Source of the DNA: Sphingobium sp. EM0848 | GTDB taxonomy: Bacteria; Pseudomonadota; Alphaproteobacteria; Sphingomonadales; Sphingomonadaceae | Direction of reading: 5' to 3' | NCBI RefSeq assembly: GCF_013375555.1 | Contig: NZ_JABXWB010000001.1 | Span: 868,001-932,000, forward strand | Length of the DNA: 64,000 nucleotides | Part shown: piece by piece, positions 1 through 8,778 of the stretch | Position numbering within the stretch: the stretch's first letter is position 1 | Layout of the letters: the number at the start of each line of letters is the position of its first letter | Program-made: the position numbers and the translations under genes | The notes under the pieces: model-generated | What the model was told of the DNA's origin: nothing | The model's input: the letters and a program-made list of their open reading frames with translations, nothing else | Database searches by the model: none

Positions 1-244
1 TGATCTGGGTCTGACGCTCCAGTTCCGCAACGACACCGGCGGGGGCGTCGATGTTCAGCATCACATAGTGAGCCTTGCGGTTCTTGGCGATCTTGTACGC
101 GAGCGAACGCAGGCCCCAGGTTTCGACCTTGGTCACCTTGCCAGCATTTTCCTCGACGATCTTGGTGGCGGTTTCCGCCAGAGCGTCCACCTGCGCCTGT
201 GCCAGATCCTGGCGCGCAAGGAACACATGCTCATAAAGAGCCAT
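1..244 (-). CDS. rpsF: 30S ribosomal protein S6 (5' part)
   Basis: The translation from the ATG at 244 begins [18 protein letters not shown] and continues through the [10 protein letters not shown] segment, which is typical of ribosomal protein S6. S6 binds S18 and 16S rRNA in the platform of the small subunit. Only the first 81 codons lie in the window; the C-terminus and the usual rpsR/rplI neighbours would be beyond the left edge. The next 260 bases carry no convincing gene and should hold its promoter and leader. Confidence 0.95.
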   Translation of the reverse strand, partial: MALYEHVFLARQDLAQAQVDALAETATKIVEENAGKVTKVETWGLRSLAYKIAKNRKAHYVMLNIDAPAGVVAELERQTQI

Positions 245-508
245 GGGTATTGCCTCATCTGTTGGCCGATCGCTGACGCCCACCCCATGTGGAACGCCCC
301 TCCGGCTGTCGTCTCAAGCATTGATCCGCGCGGCCCCGAGTCACCCCGTGGCCGTGCGAAGCGGCGCCTATGACGGAAATGCGGGCGAAAGGCAAGTGGG
401 CATCGGTGCAGCAAATGCCGTCATTTCCACGGCGCCGGCCCTGCTTGTGCGCCCGGTCTTTCTCTCTATCGTGGCGGGCAAGATATTCGAACGAAAGGGG
501 AGGGCGGG

Positions 509-1912
509 ATGGCGGTCGGGATCGCGGCGCTGTCGCTGATATTGCTGATGGTTGCGGCCTACAGGGGGATGAGCGTCATCCTGATGGCCCCGCTGCTGGC
601 GATGCTGGCGGTGTTCCTGACCGATCCCGCGGCGGTTCCGGCCGTGTTTTCCGGGCTGTTCATGGAGAAGGTGGGGAGTTTCCTGAAGCTCTATTTCCCG
701 GTCTTCCTGCTGGGCGCGATGTTTGGCAAGCTGATCGAGATTTCGGGCTTTTCGCGTTCCATCGTGACGGCGGTGATCGCCCTGGTGGGCGCGCATAGGG
801 CGATCCCGGCGATCATGCTGGTGACGGCGCTGCTGACCTATGGCGGCGTTTCGGTCTTCGTGGCGGTGTTTGCCGTCTATCCCTTTGCCGCCGAGATGTT
901 CCGGCAGGGGGATATTCCCAAGCGGCTGGTGCCTGCGACCATCGGACTTGGCGCGATCACCTTCACCATGGACGCGATGCCGGGGACGCCGCAGATCCAG
1001 AATATCATTCCGACGAGCTTTTTCGGGACGACCGCCTGGGCGGCGCCGGTGCTGGGACTGATCGGCTCGGCCTGCATCATGGGGCTGGGGCTGACCTATC
1101 TTGGCTGGCGGCGGCGGGCGATGAAGGCGGCCGGAGAGGGCTATGGCGCGCCCGAGACATTGGTGAACGAACCGGAAGCGGTGGATGAGGGGGAGGGGCG
1201 CACGCATCCGCTGATTGCTTTGCTGCCCTTGCTGGTGGTGGGGCTGGGCAATTTGGCGCTGACCATGGTGATTCCGCGCATGGTGTCGGGGGAGGAGGTC
1301 AGCGTGTCGCTGGCGGGCCTGACCGAGCCTTTGGTGGTGAAGGTGGCGCAGGTGGCGGCGCTCTGGGCGGTGGAAGGGGCGTTGCTGATGGGGATCGCGA
1401 CGATCCTGTTGTTCGCCTTCCCCGCAGTGGCGCGGCGTTTTGCCGATGGGTCGAGGGCAGCGGTCGGTGGCGCTTTGCTTGCCGGGATGAATACGGCGGT
1501 CGAATATGGGTTCGGGGCCGTGATTGCGGCGCTGCCGGGCTTTCTGCTGGTCAAGGAGGCGTTGAAGGCGGTGCCCAATCCGCTGGTCAATGAAGCGATC
1601 ACCGTGACATCGCTCGCCGGGATTACCGGATCGGCTTCGGGGGGGCTGTCGATTGCGCTGGCCGCGATGGCGGAGCAGTTCGCGGCTGCGGGCGATGCGG
1701 CGGGGATTCCGCGCGAGGTGCTGCACAGGGTGGCGTCGATGGCGAGTGGGGGGATGGACAGCCTGCCGCATAATGGGGCGATCATCACCCTGTTGGCGGT
1801 GACCGGGCTGACGCACCGGCAGGCCTATAAGGATATTTTCGCGCTGACCCTGATCAAGACCTTCACCGTCTTCGTGGTGATCGCGGTCTATTATCTGACA
1901 GGGCTGACATAA
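509..1912 (+). CDS. GntP-family permease
   Basis: A 467-residue, very hydrophobic protein with about a dozen predicted membrane helices. It reads as a GntP-type permease (gluconate and organic-acid proton symporters): the segment around residues 150-170 (ITFTMDAMPGTPQIQNIIPT) and the C-terminal SGGLSIALAAM and GGMDSLPHNGAIITLLAV segments are typical of this family. The start is the ATG at 509, 4-12 bases after an AAGGGGAGG ribosome-binding site. It stands alone between rpsF (divergent) and the rcnB-like gene (convergent). The substrate cannot be read from sequence; gluconate, hydroxybutyrate or another small carboxylate are all possible. Confidence 0.85.
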   Translation: MAVGIAALSLILLMVAAYRGMSVILMAPLLAMLAVFLTDPAAVPAVFSGLFMEKVGSFLKLYFPVFLLGAMFGKLIEISGFSRSIVTAVIALVGAHRAIPAIMLVTALLTYGGVSVFVAVFAVYPFAAEMFRQGDIPKRLVPATIGLGAITFTMDAMPGTPQIQNIIPTSFFGTTAWAAPVLGLIGSACIMGLGLTYLGWRRRAMKAAGEGYGAPETLVNEPEAVDEGEGRTHPLIALLPLLVVGLGNLALTMVIPRMVSGEEVSVSLAGLTEPLVVKVAQVAALWAVEGALLMGIATILLFAFPAVARRFADGSRAAVGGALLAGMNTAVEYGFGAVIAALPGFLLVKEALKAVPNPLVNEAITVTSLAGITGSASGGLSIALAAMAEQFAAAGDAAGIPREVLHRVASMASGGMDSLPHNGAIITLLAVTGLTHRQAYKDIFALTLIKTFTVFVVIAVYYLTGLT

Positions 1913-1970
1913 GTGATTTCAAGTGAAATGGACCATTTCACGGCTCGGAAATAACGGACAGATAAAAGCA

Positions 1971-2001
1971 AAACGCCCCGGAGACGATCTCCGGGGCGTT
2001 T
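1971..2001. terminator. Bidirectional rho-independent terminator
   Basis: A perfect 14-bp inverted repeat (1971-1984 and 1988-2001) with a 3-base loop. It has A-rich sequence on one side and T-rich on the other, so it can end transcription of the permease on the plus strand and act from the opposite side as well. Confidence 0.85.
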
Positions 2002-2020
2002 CTGGTGATTCTTGCTTGCC

Positions 2021-2063
2021 GCATTTTGCGAGCCGCCAGCTGTTCCAGCTGGCTTCAAAATGC
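2021..2063 (-). terminator. Hairpin just after the rcnB-like gene
   Basis: An imperfect long stem with outer arms GCATTTTG and CAAAATGC and inner arms around CCAGCTG/CAGCTGG. It ends two bases before the stop codon of the minus-strand gene at 2065, so it probably terminates that gene together with the hairpin at 1971-2001. Confidence 0.6.
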
Positions 2064-2064
2064 T

Positions 2065-2427
2065 CTAGCGGATCGCGCCGGTGATGACCGAGGCGATGAT
2101 GCCGCTGGTGATCGCGACCAGGACCGCGTCATTGCCCGAGCGGACCCAGTGATAGCCGCGCGGCGGGGCCTTCAGCTTGTAACCGCGATAATTGTCGATC
2201 ACGCGATAGTTGTTCGCATAGCGGCGGTCGAAGCGCTGACCCTTGGCCCAGCGGCGGTGGTCATCCTTGCGAACGACCGTCTTCTGCTGGACCACGGTGC
2301 GGCCGTGCGGGCCCTGCTTGACGATGCGGGTTTCCTCGCGATGCGGGGCGGCCTGCGCCTGCACGCTGATCATCGGGCTGGCGACCATGGTGGTTGCGGC
2401 CAGGGCCATCAGAAACTTCTTCATCAT
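2065..2427 (-). CDS. RcnB-family periplasmic protein
   Basis: A 120-residue protein. The first 27 residues (MMKKFLMALAATTMVASP...) form a Sec signal peptide. The mature part is basic and tyrosine-rich, with the pattern YANNYRVIDNYRGYKL-APPRGYHWVRSGNDAVLVAI, and ends in a hydrophobic stretch. This arrangement defines the RcnB family, named for E. coli RcnB, a periplasmic nickel/cobalt homeostasis protein; most alphaproteobacterial members have no proven role. The start at 2427 has a GAGGAG ribosome-binding site 7 bases upstream. It is monocistronic. Confidence 0.8.
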   Translation of the reverse strand: MMKKFLMALAATTMVASPMISVQAQAAPHREETRIVKQGPHGRTVVQQKTVVRKDDHRRWAKGQRFDRRYANNYRVIDNYRGYKLKAPPRGYHWVRSGNDAVLVAITSGIIASVITGAIR

Positions 2428-2597
2428 CTTGTTGCTCCTCTTTCAATCTCGGCGCCGCTGTCCGGCGTTGAAAACAGATTTAGGAGGCGCTCGTCGCAGG
2501 GATGTGTCGCAACGCGGCGCAGTTTGTCGGAAATTGTAACAGAAGTGGAATTAGTCTGAACATCGGTTCAGAAAGCCACTGTTTTTCTACAAGAAAA

Positions 2598-2618
2598 GCC
2601 CCGGAAGTGGTCCGGGGC
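2598..2618 (-). terminator. Rho-independent terminator
   Basis: On the minus strand GCCCCGGA pairs with TCCGGGGC and is followed by a TTTTCTT tract. It lies 22 bases past the stop of the small secreted peptide gene at 2640-2807. Confidence 0.75.
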
Positions 2619-2639
2619 GAAGGGAGGGAGGGGAGGAGG

Positions 2640-2807
2640 TCAACTGGGGAGCAGGGTGGCCGTGACGATTATGCGTTTCAGGAGGATAGGACGGTCCTTG
2701 CCCTCCAGCAGCGGAGCAGGCGCGTCGGACTTGGCCGTGGCGAAAGCTGCGATGCTGGCACCCATCAGCAGGGCGGTGGCGGTCAGGCTGAGAGCGATGG
2801 TCTTCAC
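2640..2807 (-). CDS. Small secreted peptide, 55 aa, unknown function
   Basis: A short gene starting at a GTG (2807) with a GGGAAG ribosome-binding site a few bases upstream, followed by a good terminator. The product opens with a signal peptide (about residues 1-25, MKTIALSLTATALLMGASIA then AFATA). About 30 residues remain (KSDAPAPLLEGKDRPILLKR and a hydrophobic end). I do not recognise a family. The leader peptide, the ribosome-binding site and the terminator argue for a real gene; the small size and non-ATG start keep confidence moderate. Confidence 0.5.
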   Translation of the reverse strand: MKTIALSLTATALLMGASIAAFATAKSDAPAPLLEGKDRPILLKRIIVTATLLPS

Positions 2808-2916
2808 GGGCTTCCCTTTCCATGCGTGCCCGGCGGGGCGGCATGGAAAGGGTCTTAGGAGGCAGGTGTCTCAGGATTATGCCGGAGCGCGGCAAAGCTG
2901 TCGCGAAATGTAACCT

Positions 2917-4122
2917 CTATTCATGGCGCAGCGCGTCGATCGGATTGAGCGCGGCGGCGCGGCGGGCGGGGAAATAGCCGAAGACGACGCCGATCGCGGC
3001 CGAGAAGAGGAACGCGATCAGGTTCACCTTTATGTCGAAGAGGAACGGCACCTGCATCAGCGGCGCAATGACGACCGAGGCGATGAGCGCCAGGAACAGG
3101 CCAATCAGGCCGCCAAGGCAGGAGAGCACGATCGCCTCGACCAGGAATTGCATCAGCACTTCGCGGGCGACGGCGCCGATGGCGAGGCGGATGCCGATCT
3201 CGCGGGTGCGCTCCGTCACGGACACCAGCATGATGTTCATGATGCCGATACCGCCGACCAGCAGCGAGATCGCCGCCACCGCCGCGACGATCTGCGTGAG
3301 GATAGTGGTGGTGCCGGTCAGTGTGTCGCTGATCTGCTTGGTGTCGAAGACGTTGAAATTATCCTCCGTGCCGGGCTTGATCTTGCGCCGCTCGCGCATG
3401 AGTTCCTCAAGGCTGGTCTGGACCGTGGCCGTGTCGTAGGCGTCGTCCACCGCGACCAGGATCTGGCTGATGTCGCGGTCGCCGGTAAAGCGGCGCTGGA
3501 CGAACTTGATCGGCATCACGACGACATCGTCCTGATCGCCGAAGCCGCCCTGTCCTCGAGTGGCGAGTGCACCGATCACCTGACAGGACACGCCCTTGAT
3601 CCGCATGCGCTTCCCGACCGGGTCATTGCCCTGGAACAGGTTGGTGCGGACCGTATTGCCGATGATGCAGACGGGTTTGCCGGCCTCTTCCTCTTCCGGC
3701 ATGAACAGGCGGCCGGTGTCGGCCTTCCAGCTTTGCACCTCGAAATAGGCGGCGGTGGTGCCGTAGACGGTGGTGGACCAGTTGCTGCCTTCATAGATGG
3801 CGGTGCCGCTCGATTGGACCATCGGCGCGACGGCGCGGACGCCGGTGAGCTGGTTTTCGATGGCGGTCAGATCCTGCGGCTTGAAATCGGGCGGGCGCGG
3901 GCCGCCGCCGCCCCGGCCGAAGCCCTGACCGGGGCGCAATTGCAGGACATTGGCGCCCAGCGAACTGATCTGTTCGCGGACAGCCGCGGTCGCGCCATTG
4001 CCCAGCGTCACCATGGTGACGACCGCCGCCACGCCGATGATGATGCCCAGCGTGGTGAGGAAACTGCGCAGCTTGTGCCGGTTGATCGCGCGGAAGGCGA
4101 GGATGACGGTGGTGCCCAGCAT
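2917..4122 (-). CDS. MacB-like ABC transporter permease
   Basis: A 401-residue permease of the MacB/FtsX type: one membrane helix near residues 18-40 (SFLTTLGIIIGVAAVVTMV), a large periplasmic domain (about 45-265), then three helices in the C-terminal FtsX domain. It ends PARRAAALNPIDALRHE, a signature ending of the family. Its start overlaps the stop of the ATPase gene by one base (TGATG), so the two are translationally coupled. With the adaptor and outer-membrane factor upstream it completes a MacAB-TolC-type tripartite pump. In this machine the permease couples cytoplasmic ATP hydrolysis to movement of substrate from periplasm to outside. The substrate is unknown; macrolides, peptides and siderophores are known for relatives. 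Confidence 0.9.
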   Translation of the reverse strand: MLGTTVILAFRAINRHKLRSFLTTLGIIIGVAAVVTMVTLGNGATAAVREQISSLGANVLQLRPGQGFGRGGGGPRPPDFKPQDLTAIENQLTGVRAVAPMVQSSGTAIYEGSNWSTTVYGTTAAYFEVQSWKADTGRLFMPEEEEAGKPVCIIGNTVRTNLFQGNDPVGKRMRIKGVSCQVIGALATRGQGGFGDQDDVVVMPIKFVQRRFTGDRDISQILVAVDDAYDTATVQTSLEELMRERRKIKPGTEDNFNVFDTKQISDTLTGTTTILTQIVAAVAAISLLVGGIGIMNIMLVSVTERTREIGIRLAIGAVAREVLMQFLVEAIVLSCLGGLIGLFLALIASVVIAPLMQVPFLFDIKVNLIAFLFSAAIGVVFGYFPARRAAALNPIDALRHE

Positions 4123-4823
4123 CAGGCCTTCACCCCATTTTCGATGCCGTCGACCAGGCCGTCCTTGAAGTGAACGATGGTGCGGGCAAAGGCGGCCATG
4201 TCCGGTTCATGCGTCACCATCAGGACCGTGATGCCGCTGTTGCGGTTGAGGTCGGTCAGCAGTTCCATGATCTCCACCGAGCGTTCCGAATCGAGATTGC
4301 CGGTCGGTTCGTCGGCCAGCAGCACATCAGGCTGGGTGACGATGGCGCGGGCGATGGCGACGCGCTGTTGCTGGCCGCCGGAAAGCTCGGCTGGCGTATG
4401 GTCCCACCAGTCCTTCAGGCCCACCTTGTCGAGCGCGGTCAGGGCGGCGCGATGGCGGGTCTTCTTGTCCTCGCCGCGATAGAGCAGGGGCAGTTCCACA
4501 TTCTCCAGCGCCGTGGTGCGGGAGAGCAGGTTGAAGCCCTGGAACACGAAGCCGAGATAACGGCGGCGCAGCAGGGCGCGCTGGTCGCGGTCGAGTTTTT
4601 CGACATGGCGGCCCTTGAACAGAAATTCTCCGGCCGAGGGCACGTCGAGGCAGCCCAATATGTTCATCGTCGTCGACTTGCCGGAGCCGGACGGCCCCAT
4701 GATCGCCACAAAATCGCCCTGCGCAATGTCGAGGTCGATGCCCTTCAAGGCCTGAAAGGCGGTCGGGCCGGAGCCATAGACCTTGGTAACGCCGCGCAGG
4801 GAGATGATGGGATCAGCGGTCAT
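4122..4823 (-). CDS. MacB-type ABC transporter ATP-binding protein
   Basis: A 233-residue ABC ATPase. Walker A is at residues 43-50 (GPSGSGKS), the signature LSGGQ at 147-151 and Walker B with DEPTGNLD at 171-178, the usual set for the LolD/MacB subfamily. A longer reading frame runs upstream into the adaptor gene, but the ATG at 4823 is preferred: it follows the adaptor stop codon by a single base and gives the family length. It should partner the permease encoded immediately downstream. Confidence 0.92.
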   Translation of the reverse strand: MTADPIISLRGVTKVYGSGPTAFQALKGIDLDIAQGDFVAIMGPSGSGKSTTMNILGCLDVPSAGEFLFKGRHVEKLDRDQRALLRRRYLGFVFQGFNLLSRTTALENVELPLLYRGEDKKTRHRAALTALDKVGLKDWWDHTPAELSGGQQQRVAIARAIVTQPDVLLADEPTGNLDSERSVEIMELLTDLNRNSGITVLMVTHEPDMAAFARTIVHFKDGLVDGIENGVKA

Positions 4824-4824
4824 T

Positions 4825-6234
4825 TCAGGTTCCGCTCTTGCGGCCGGTGCCGCGATTGCGGTCGCCCTTGGCGCCCTGATCGCCATTCTGGTCTTCGGCG
4901 GGCGCCTGTTGTCCGCTGGCAAGCTGTCCGGTGATGACCTTCATGCCGGGTTTCAGGTCGCCGCCGGTGATGACGGTGCGCGCGCCGTCGCTGGCGCCGA
5001 CGGTGACGTTGACCGCCTTGGGATTGCCGTCCGCGTCCACGACATAGACGGTCTGGCTGCTGCCGATGCCGAAGCTGACCTGCCGCTGGTTGCCGCCCTG
5101 ACGGAAGCGGCGCGGGCCGGGGACGATCTGGCTGGTGATGCCGCCGCCCTTGTTGCCGCTGCTGGGCTTGAAACGCAGCGCGCTGTTGGGGACGAGCAGC
5201 ACGTCATGCAGTTCCTGAGTCACGATATCCGCCGTCGCGGTCATGCCGGGGCGCAATGTCTCGCCGCGATTGTCGACCGACAGCACCGCGGTATAGGCGA
5301 CCACGGTGCCGGTGGTGCTGCTCGTGGTGGTCGTGGAGGAGGATGACGACGAGCTGCTGGAGCTGTTCGAGCCGACATTGACCCGCGTGACATTCGCCGG
5401 GAAGGTGCGGCCGGGGAAGGCGTCGACCGAGAAATTGGCGGTCTGGCCTTCCTTGACCTGTCCGACGTCGGCTTCATCGACCGAGACTTCGACCTCCATC
5501 TTGGTGAGGTCCTCCGCAATGGTGAAGAGGACCGGGGCGTTGAAGGAGGCCGCGACGGTCTGGCCCGGCTCGATATCGCGGGACAGCACGACGCCGGTGA
5601 CGGGCGAGACGATCTGGGCGATGGAGAGGTTGGTCTGGGCCGTTGCAAGGCCGGCCCGCGACACCTTCACCTGCGCCTGTGCGGAGCGGAGCGTGGCGAG
5701 CGCGGATTCATAGGTGGCGCGCGCCGAATCCAGTTCGGTCTTCGCCGGGACGCGGCCGCCGGACAGCCTGTAGACGTTGAGCTGCCGGTCGAGCGTCGCC
5801 TTGGCCAGTGCCGCCTGCGCCTGCGCCTGCGCGACGCTGGCCTGAGCGGAGGAAACCTGCGCGCGGGTCTGGTTGACCGAGTCGACCAGTCGGCGGGTAT
5901 CGAGTTCGGCGAGCTTCTGCCCCTTGGTCACGCGGTCGTTGACGTCGACATAGATCGCCGTGATCTTGCCCGACTGTTCGGAGCCGACATCGACCTGATT
6001 GATGGGCTTCAGGTTCCCCGTGGCCGACACGGTGACGGTAAGGTCGCCGTTGCGCGCTTCGCGGGTGGCGTAATTGGGTTTGTCCTCACCCGCGAAGCAG
6101 CGCGCGACGAGCAATATCAGGATCAGAAGGACAAGGCCGATGCCGCCCCGGATCGCCCAATTGCGCCACGGCTTTTCGGGGCGCGCGCCCAGAAAATCGT
6201 CGAGGTCCTGATCCTTGGTCATCTCATTGCTCAT
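4825..6234 (-). CDS. MacA-like periplasmic adaptor (HlyD family)
   Basis: A 469-residue membrane-fusion protein. One membrane anchor lies at residues 29-46, followed by a lipoyl half-motif, a long coiled-coil hairpin rich in Gln and Ala (about 115-205), the second lipoyl half (SPVTGVVLSRDIEPGQTV, 210-227), and beta-barrel and membrane-proximal domains. It links the inner-membrane ATPase/permease to the outer-membrane factor. The ATG overlaps the stop of the outer-membrane factor gene by four bases (ATGA). A run of Ser and Thr at residues 291-310 interrupts the barrel domain, and the C-terminus is hydrophilic (EDQNGDQGAKGDRNRG), both atypical of MacA. Confidence 0.9.
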   Translation of the reverse strand: MSNEMTKDQDLDDFLGARPEKPWRNWAIRGGIGLVLLILILLVARCFAGEDKPNYATREARNGDLTVTVSATGNLKPINQVDVGSEQSGKITAIYVDVNDRVTKGQKLAELDTRRLVDSVNQTRAQVSSAQASVAQAQAQAALAKATLDRQLNVYRLSGGRVPAKTELDSARATYESALATLRSAQAQVKVSRAGLATAQTNLSIAQIVSPVTGVVLSRDIEPGQTVAASFNAPVLFTIAEDLTKMEVEVSVDEADVGQVKEGQTANFSVDAFPGRTFPANVTRVNVGSNSSSSSSSSSSTTTTSSTTGTVVAYTAVLSVDNRGETLRPGMTATADIVTQELHDVLLVPNSALRFKPSSGNKGGGITSQIVPGPRRFRQGGNQRQVSFGIGSSQTVYVVDADGNPKAVNVTVGASDGARTVITGGDLKPGMKVITGQLASGQQAPAEDQNGDQGAKGDRNRGTGRKSGT

Positions 6235-7676
6235 TGGGGGCGGTTTTCCATATTCTGCCAGCCGCCACCCAATGCATTGTAGAGTTGGGCGATGGCGAGG
6301 GCCTCATCGGACTGCGCCGAGGCAAGGCTGTTGCGGGCGCTCAAAAGCGTGTTTTCGGTGGTCGAAAGCGTCTGGAAGTCGATCAGACCCGACTGATACT
6401 GGCTGCGGGCCATGATTGCGGCGTTGTTGGACGCTTCATAGGCGGTGGCGAACTCGGTCTTGCGGGCGCGGGCGCTGGCGAGCGAGGCCATGGCGTTTTC
6501 CACATCCTCCAGGGCGGTCAGTACGCTTTTCTTATAGGCGGCGAAGGCGCCGTCGGTGGCGGCCTTTTGCGAGCGGACCTGGGAGACGCGGCGCCCGGCG
6601 TCGAAGATCGTCTGCGCGACATTGGCGAAGACGCCGCCGGTGATGAGGCTGAACAGGTCCTTGAACGCGTTGGAGGTGGTGCCGATGTTTCCGCTGATCC
6701 CGAGCGAGGGGTAAAGCTGGGCCTGCGCCACGCCGATGCGTGCGGTGGCGGCGGCAAGGGCGCGCTCGGCGGAGCGGACGTCAGGGCGCTGGCGCAGCGT
6801 GTCGGCGGGGATGCCGATGGCGATGTCGGTGGAGGCCGTGGGGATCGGCGCGGGGGTTTCGAGCGTGCGGGTGGCTTCGCCCGGCGCCTGCCCCGTGAGC
6901 ACGGCGATGCGGTTGAGGCTGCCCTTCAGACTGGCCTCCAGTTGCGGGATGGTGGCGTTGGTCTGGGCGAGTTGCGCCTTGGCCTGCTGCTCGTCCAGAG
7001 CGGAGACGAGGCCCGCCTGAAGCCGCCAGTCCGCGATCTTGTAATTGTCCTGCTGGATCGTCTGGGTTTCGCGGGCGACGCGAAGCTGCTCCTGCGCGAG
7101 CCGGGCTTGCACATAGTTGGTGACGAGTTCGGAGATGATCGTCATCCGGACATTGGCGAGGTCATAGCCCGATGCCGCCAGATCGGCGCGCGCGGCTTCG
7201 GCGGAGCGGGAGAGTTCGCCGAACAGGTCGATCTGCCAACTCGCATTGGCGCCGACCGAATAGCTGCTCGACCAGTGGCTGGAACTGGAACTGATCGGCA
7301 CGCCGTTCGAATCGAAACGATTGGCCGACGTCTGGCTGGTGTAGTTCTTGCCGCCACTGGCTGATCCGCTGAGCTGCGGCAGGAAGGCGGCATTGGCCTG
7401 ACGCAGCGACTCCCGCGCCTGACGCAGCCGGGCCTGCGCCTGCACGATGTCGGGATTATTGGCGATGGCGCGGTCGATCAGCGCGCTCAGCGCCGGATCG
7501 TTGAGGCGGGTCCACCAGTTGGCCAGTTCCGTTTCGTCGACCGGAGTTGCATTGCCCTGGCTGTAGGTCGCGGGCACGCCGAGCGCAGCCGGGGCCGGGG
7601 CGCGATAATCGGGGCCGGCCGCGCAGGCCGAGAGGGCCATTGCCGTTCCGGCGATCCAAGCCTTGCTATATCGCAC
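6231..7676 (-). CDS. NodT-type outer-membrane efflux lipoprotein (TolC family)
   Basis: A 481-residue outer-membrane factor. The N-terminus is a lipoprotein signal with lipobox LSAC, so Cys is acylated after cleavage, followed by AAGPDYRAP, standard for the NodT/OprM group. Two TolC repeats follow; conserved stretches include IPADTLRQRPDVRSAERAL and a duplicated helical segment. I chose the GTG at 7676, which follows AAGGAA closely and gives a normal lipoprotein leader; an ATG at 7697 would add seven residues. It is the first gene of a four-gene export operon running leftward. Confidence 0.88.
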   Translation of the reverse strand: MRYSKAWIAGTAMALSACAAGPDYRAPAPAALGVPATYSQGNATPVDETELANWWTRLNDPALSALIDRAIANNPDIVQAQARLRQARESLRQANAAFLPQLSGSASGGKNYTSQTSANRFDSNGVPISSSSSHWSSSYSVGANASWQIDLFGELSRSAEAARADLAASGYDLANVRMTIISELVTNYVQARLAQEQLRVARETQTIQQDNYKIADWRLQAGLVSALDEQQAKAQLAQTNATIPQLEASLKGSLNRIAVLTGQAPGEATRTLETPAPIPTASTDIAIGIPADTLRQRPDVRSAERALAAATARIGVAQAQLYPSLGISGNIGTTSNAFKDLFSLITGGVFANVAQTIFDAGRRVSQVRSQKAATDGAFAAYKKSVLTALEDVENAMASLASARARKTEFATAYEASNNAAIMARSQYQSGLIDFQTLSTTENTLLSARNSLASAQSDEALAIAQLYNALGGGWQNMENRPQ

Positions 7677-7823
7677 CTTTTCCTTGCACTCCGTCATCGT
7701 TAAAGGGACGCACGATTTCATGGTGAGGCAGTGAGGCGGATGCCTCAATGGCATTTGTGTCTCAAAGTGTAACGGCTTTGATAAATTGCGCTTTTGGAGC
7801 GCCAGCGTGTCAGAAGGTGGATG

Positions 7824-8759
7824 ATGAGGGCATTTCTTTTTCCGGGGCAGGGCAGCCAGTCGGTCGGCATGGGCAAGGCGCTGGCCGAGGCGAGTCCGGC
7901 AGCGAAGGAACTGTTTCAGGAGGTTGATGACGCCCTGTCGCAGCATTTGTTCCGCATCATGGTGGAAGGGCCGGAAAGCGACCTGACGCTCACCGAAAAT
8001 GCGCAGCCCGCGATCATGGCGAACGCGCTGGCGACGCTGCGCGTGATGCAGAAGGAGGGCGGTTTCTCGCTGGCGGAGAAGGGCGATTTCGTCGCCGGAC
8101 ACTCGCTGGGCGAATATAGCGCGCTGTGCGCGGCGGAGGCTTTCGACATTGGCACCACCGCGAAGCTGCTGAAGCTGCGCGGGCAGGCGATGCAGGCGGC
8201 CGTGCCGGTGGGCGAGGGCGCGATGGCGGCGCTGCTGGGCGCGGACATCGAAAAGGCGCAGGCGTTGGCCGATGCAGCGGCCGAGGGCGAGGTCTGCACC
8301 ATCGCCAACGACAATGACCCGACGCAGGTGGTGATTTCCGGCCATCGCGGCGCCATTGAGCGCGCGGTGGCTCTGGTGAAGGAGCATGGGATCAAGCGCG
8401 GCGTGCTGCTGCCGGTGTCGGCGCCCTTCCACTGCCCGCTGATGCAGCCCGCTGCCGAGGCGATGGCGGAGGCTCTGGGCAAGGCGGCGATCAATACGCC
8501 GCTGCTGCCGGTCTATGCCAATGTGCTGGCCGCGCCCATCGCCGATCCTGAAGAGATCAAGGCGCGTCTGGTCGAGCAGGTGACGGGCCGGGTACGCTGG
8601 CGCGAATCCGTGGCGGCCATGTGGGACGCGGGCGTGACCGAGTTCGTCGAGCTGGGCGGCAAGGTCGTGGGGCCGATGGTCAAGCGCATCGCGCCCGACG
8701 CAACCGTGCGCAGCATCGTGACGATGGACGATATCGAGGCGGCGCTGGCCGCTTTCTGA
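7824..8759 (+). CDS. fabD: Malonyl CoA-ACP transacylase
   Basis: A 311-residue FabD. It transfers malonyl from CoA to acyl carrier protein to supply fatty-acid elongation. The N-terminal FLFPGQGSQSVGMGK, the nucleophile motif GHSLGEYSA and the histidine region PVSAPFHCPLMQPA are all present. Two ATGs lie in tandem; the second (7824) is better spaced from the GAAGGTGG ribosome-binding site. fabG follows 19 bases after the stop. Confidence 0.97.
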   Translation: MRAFLFPGQGSQSVGMGKALAEASPAAKELFQEVDDALSQHLFRIMVEGPESDLTLTENAQPAIMANALATLRVMQKEGGFSLAEKGDFVAGHSLGEYSALCAAEAFDIGTTAKLLKLRGQAMQAAVPVGEGAMAALLGADIEKAQALADAAAEGEVCTIANDNDPTQVVISGHRGAIERAVALVKEHGIKRGVLLPVSAPFHCPLMQPAAEAMAEALGKAAINTPLLPVYANVLAAPIADPEEIKARLVEQVTGRVRWRESVAAMWDAGVTEFVELGGKVVGPMVKRIAPDATVRSIVTMDDIEAALAAF

Positions 8760-8778
8760 CGGGGTAAGGATTAGCAAT

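Noticed and set aside
368..1816. 482-codon minus-strand frame opposite the GntP permease
   Set aside because: Arg/His/Gln-rich shadow of a membrane protein gene.
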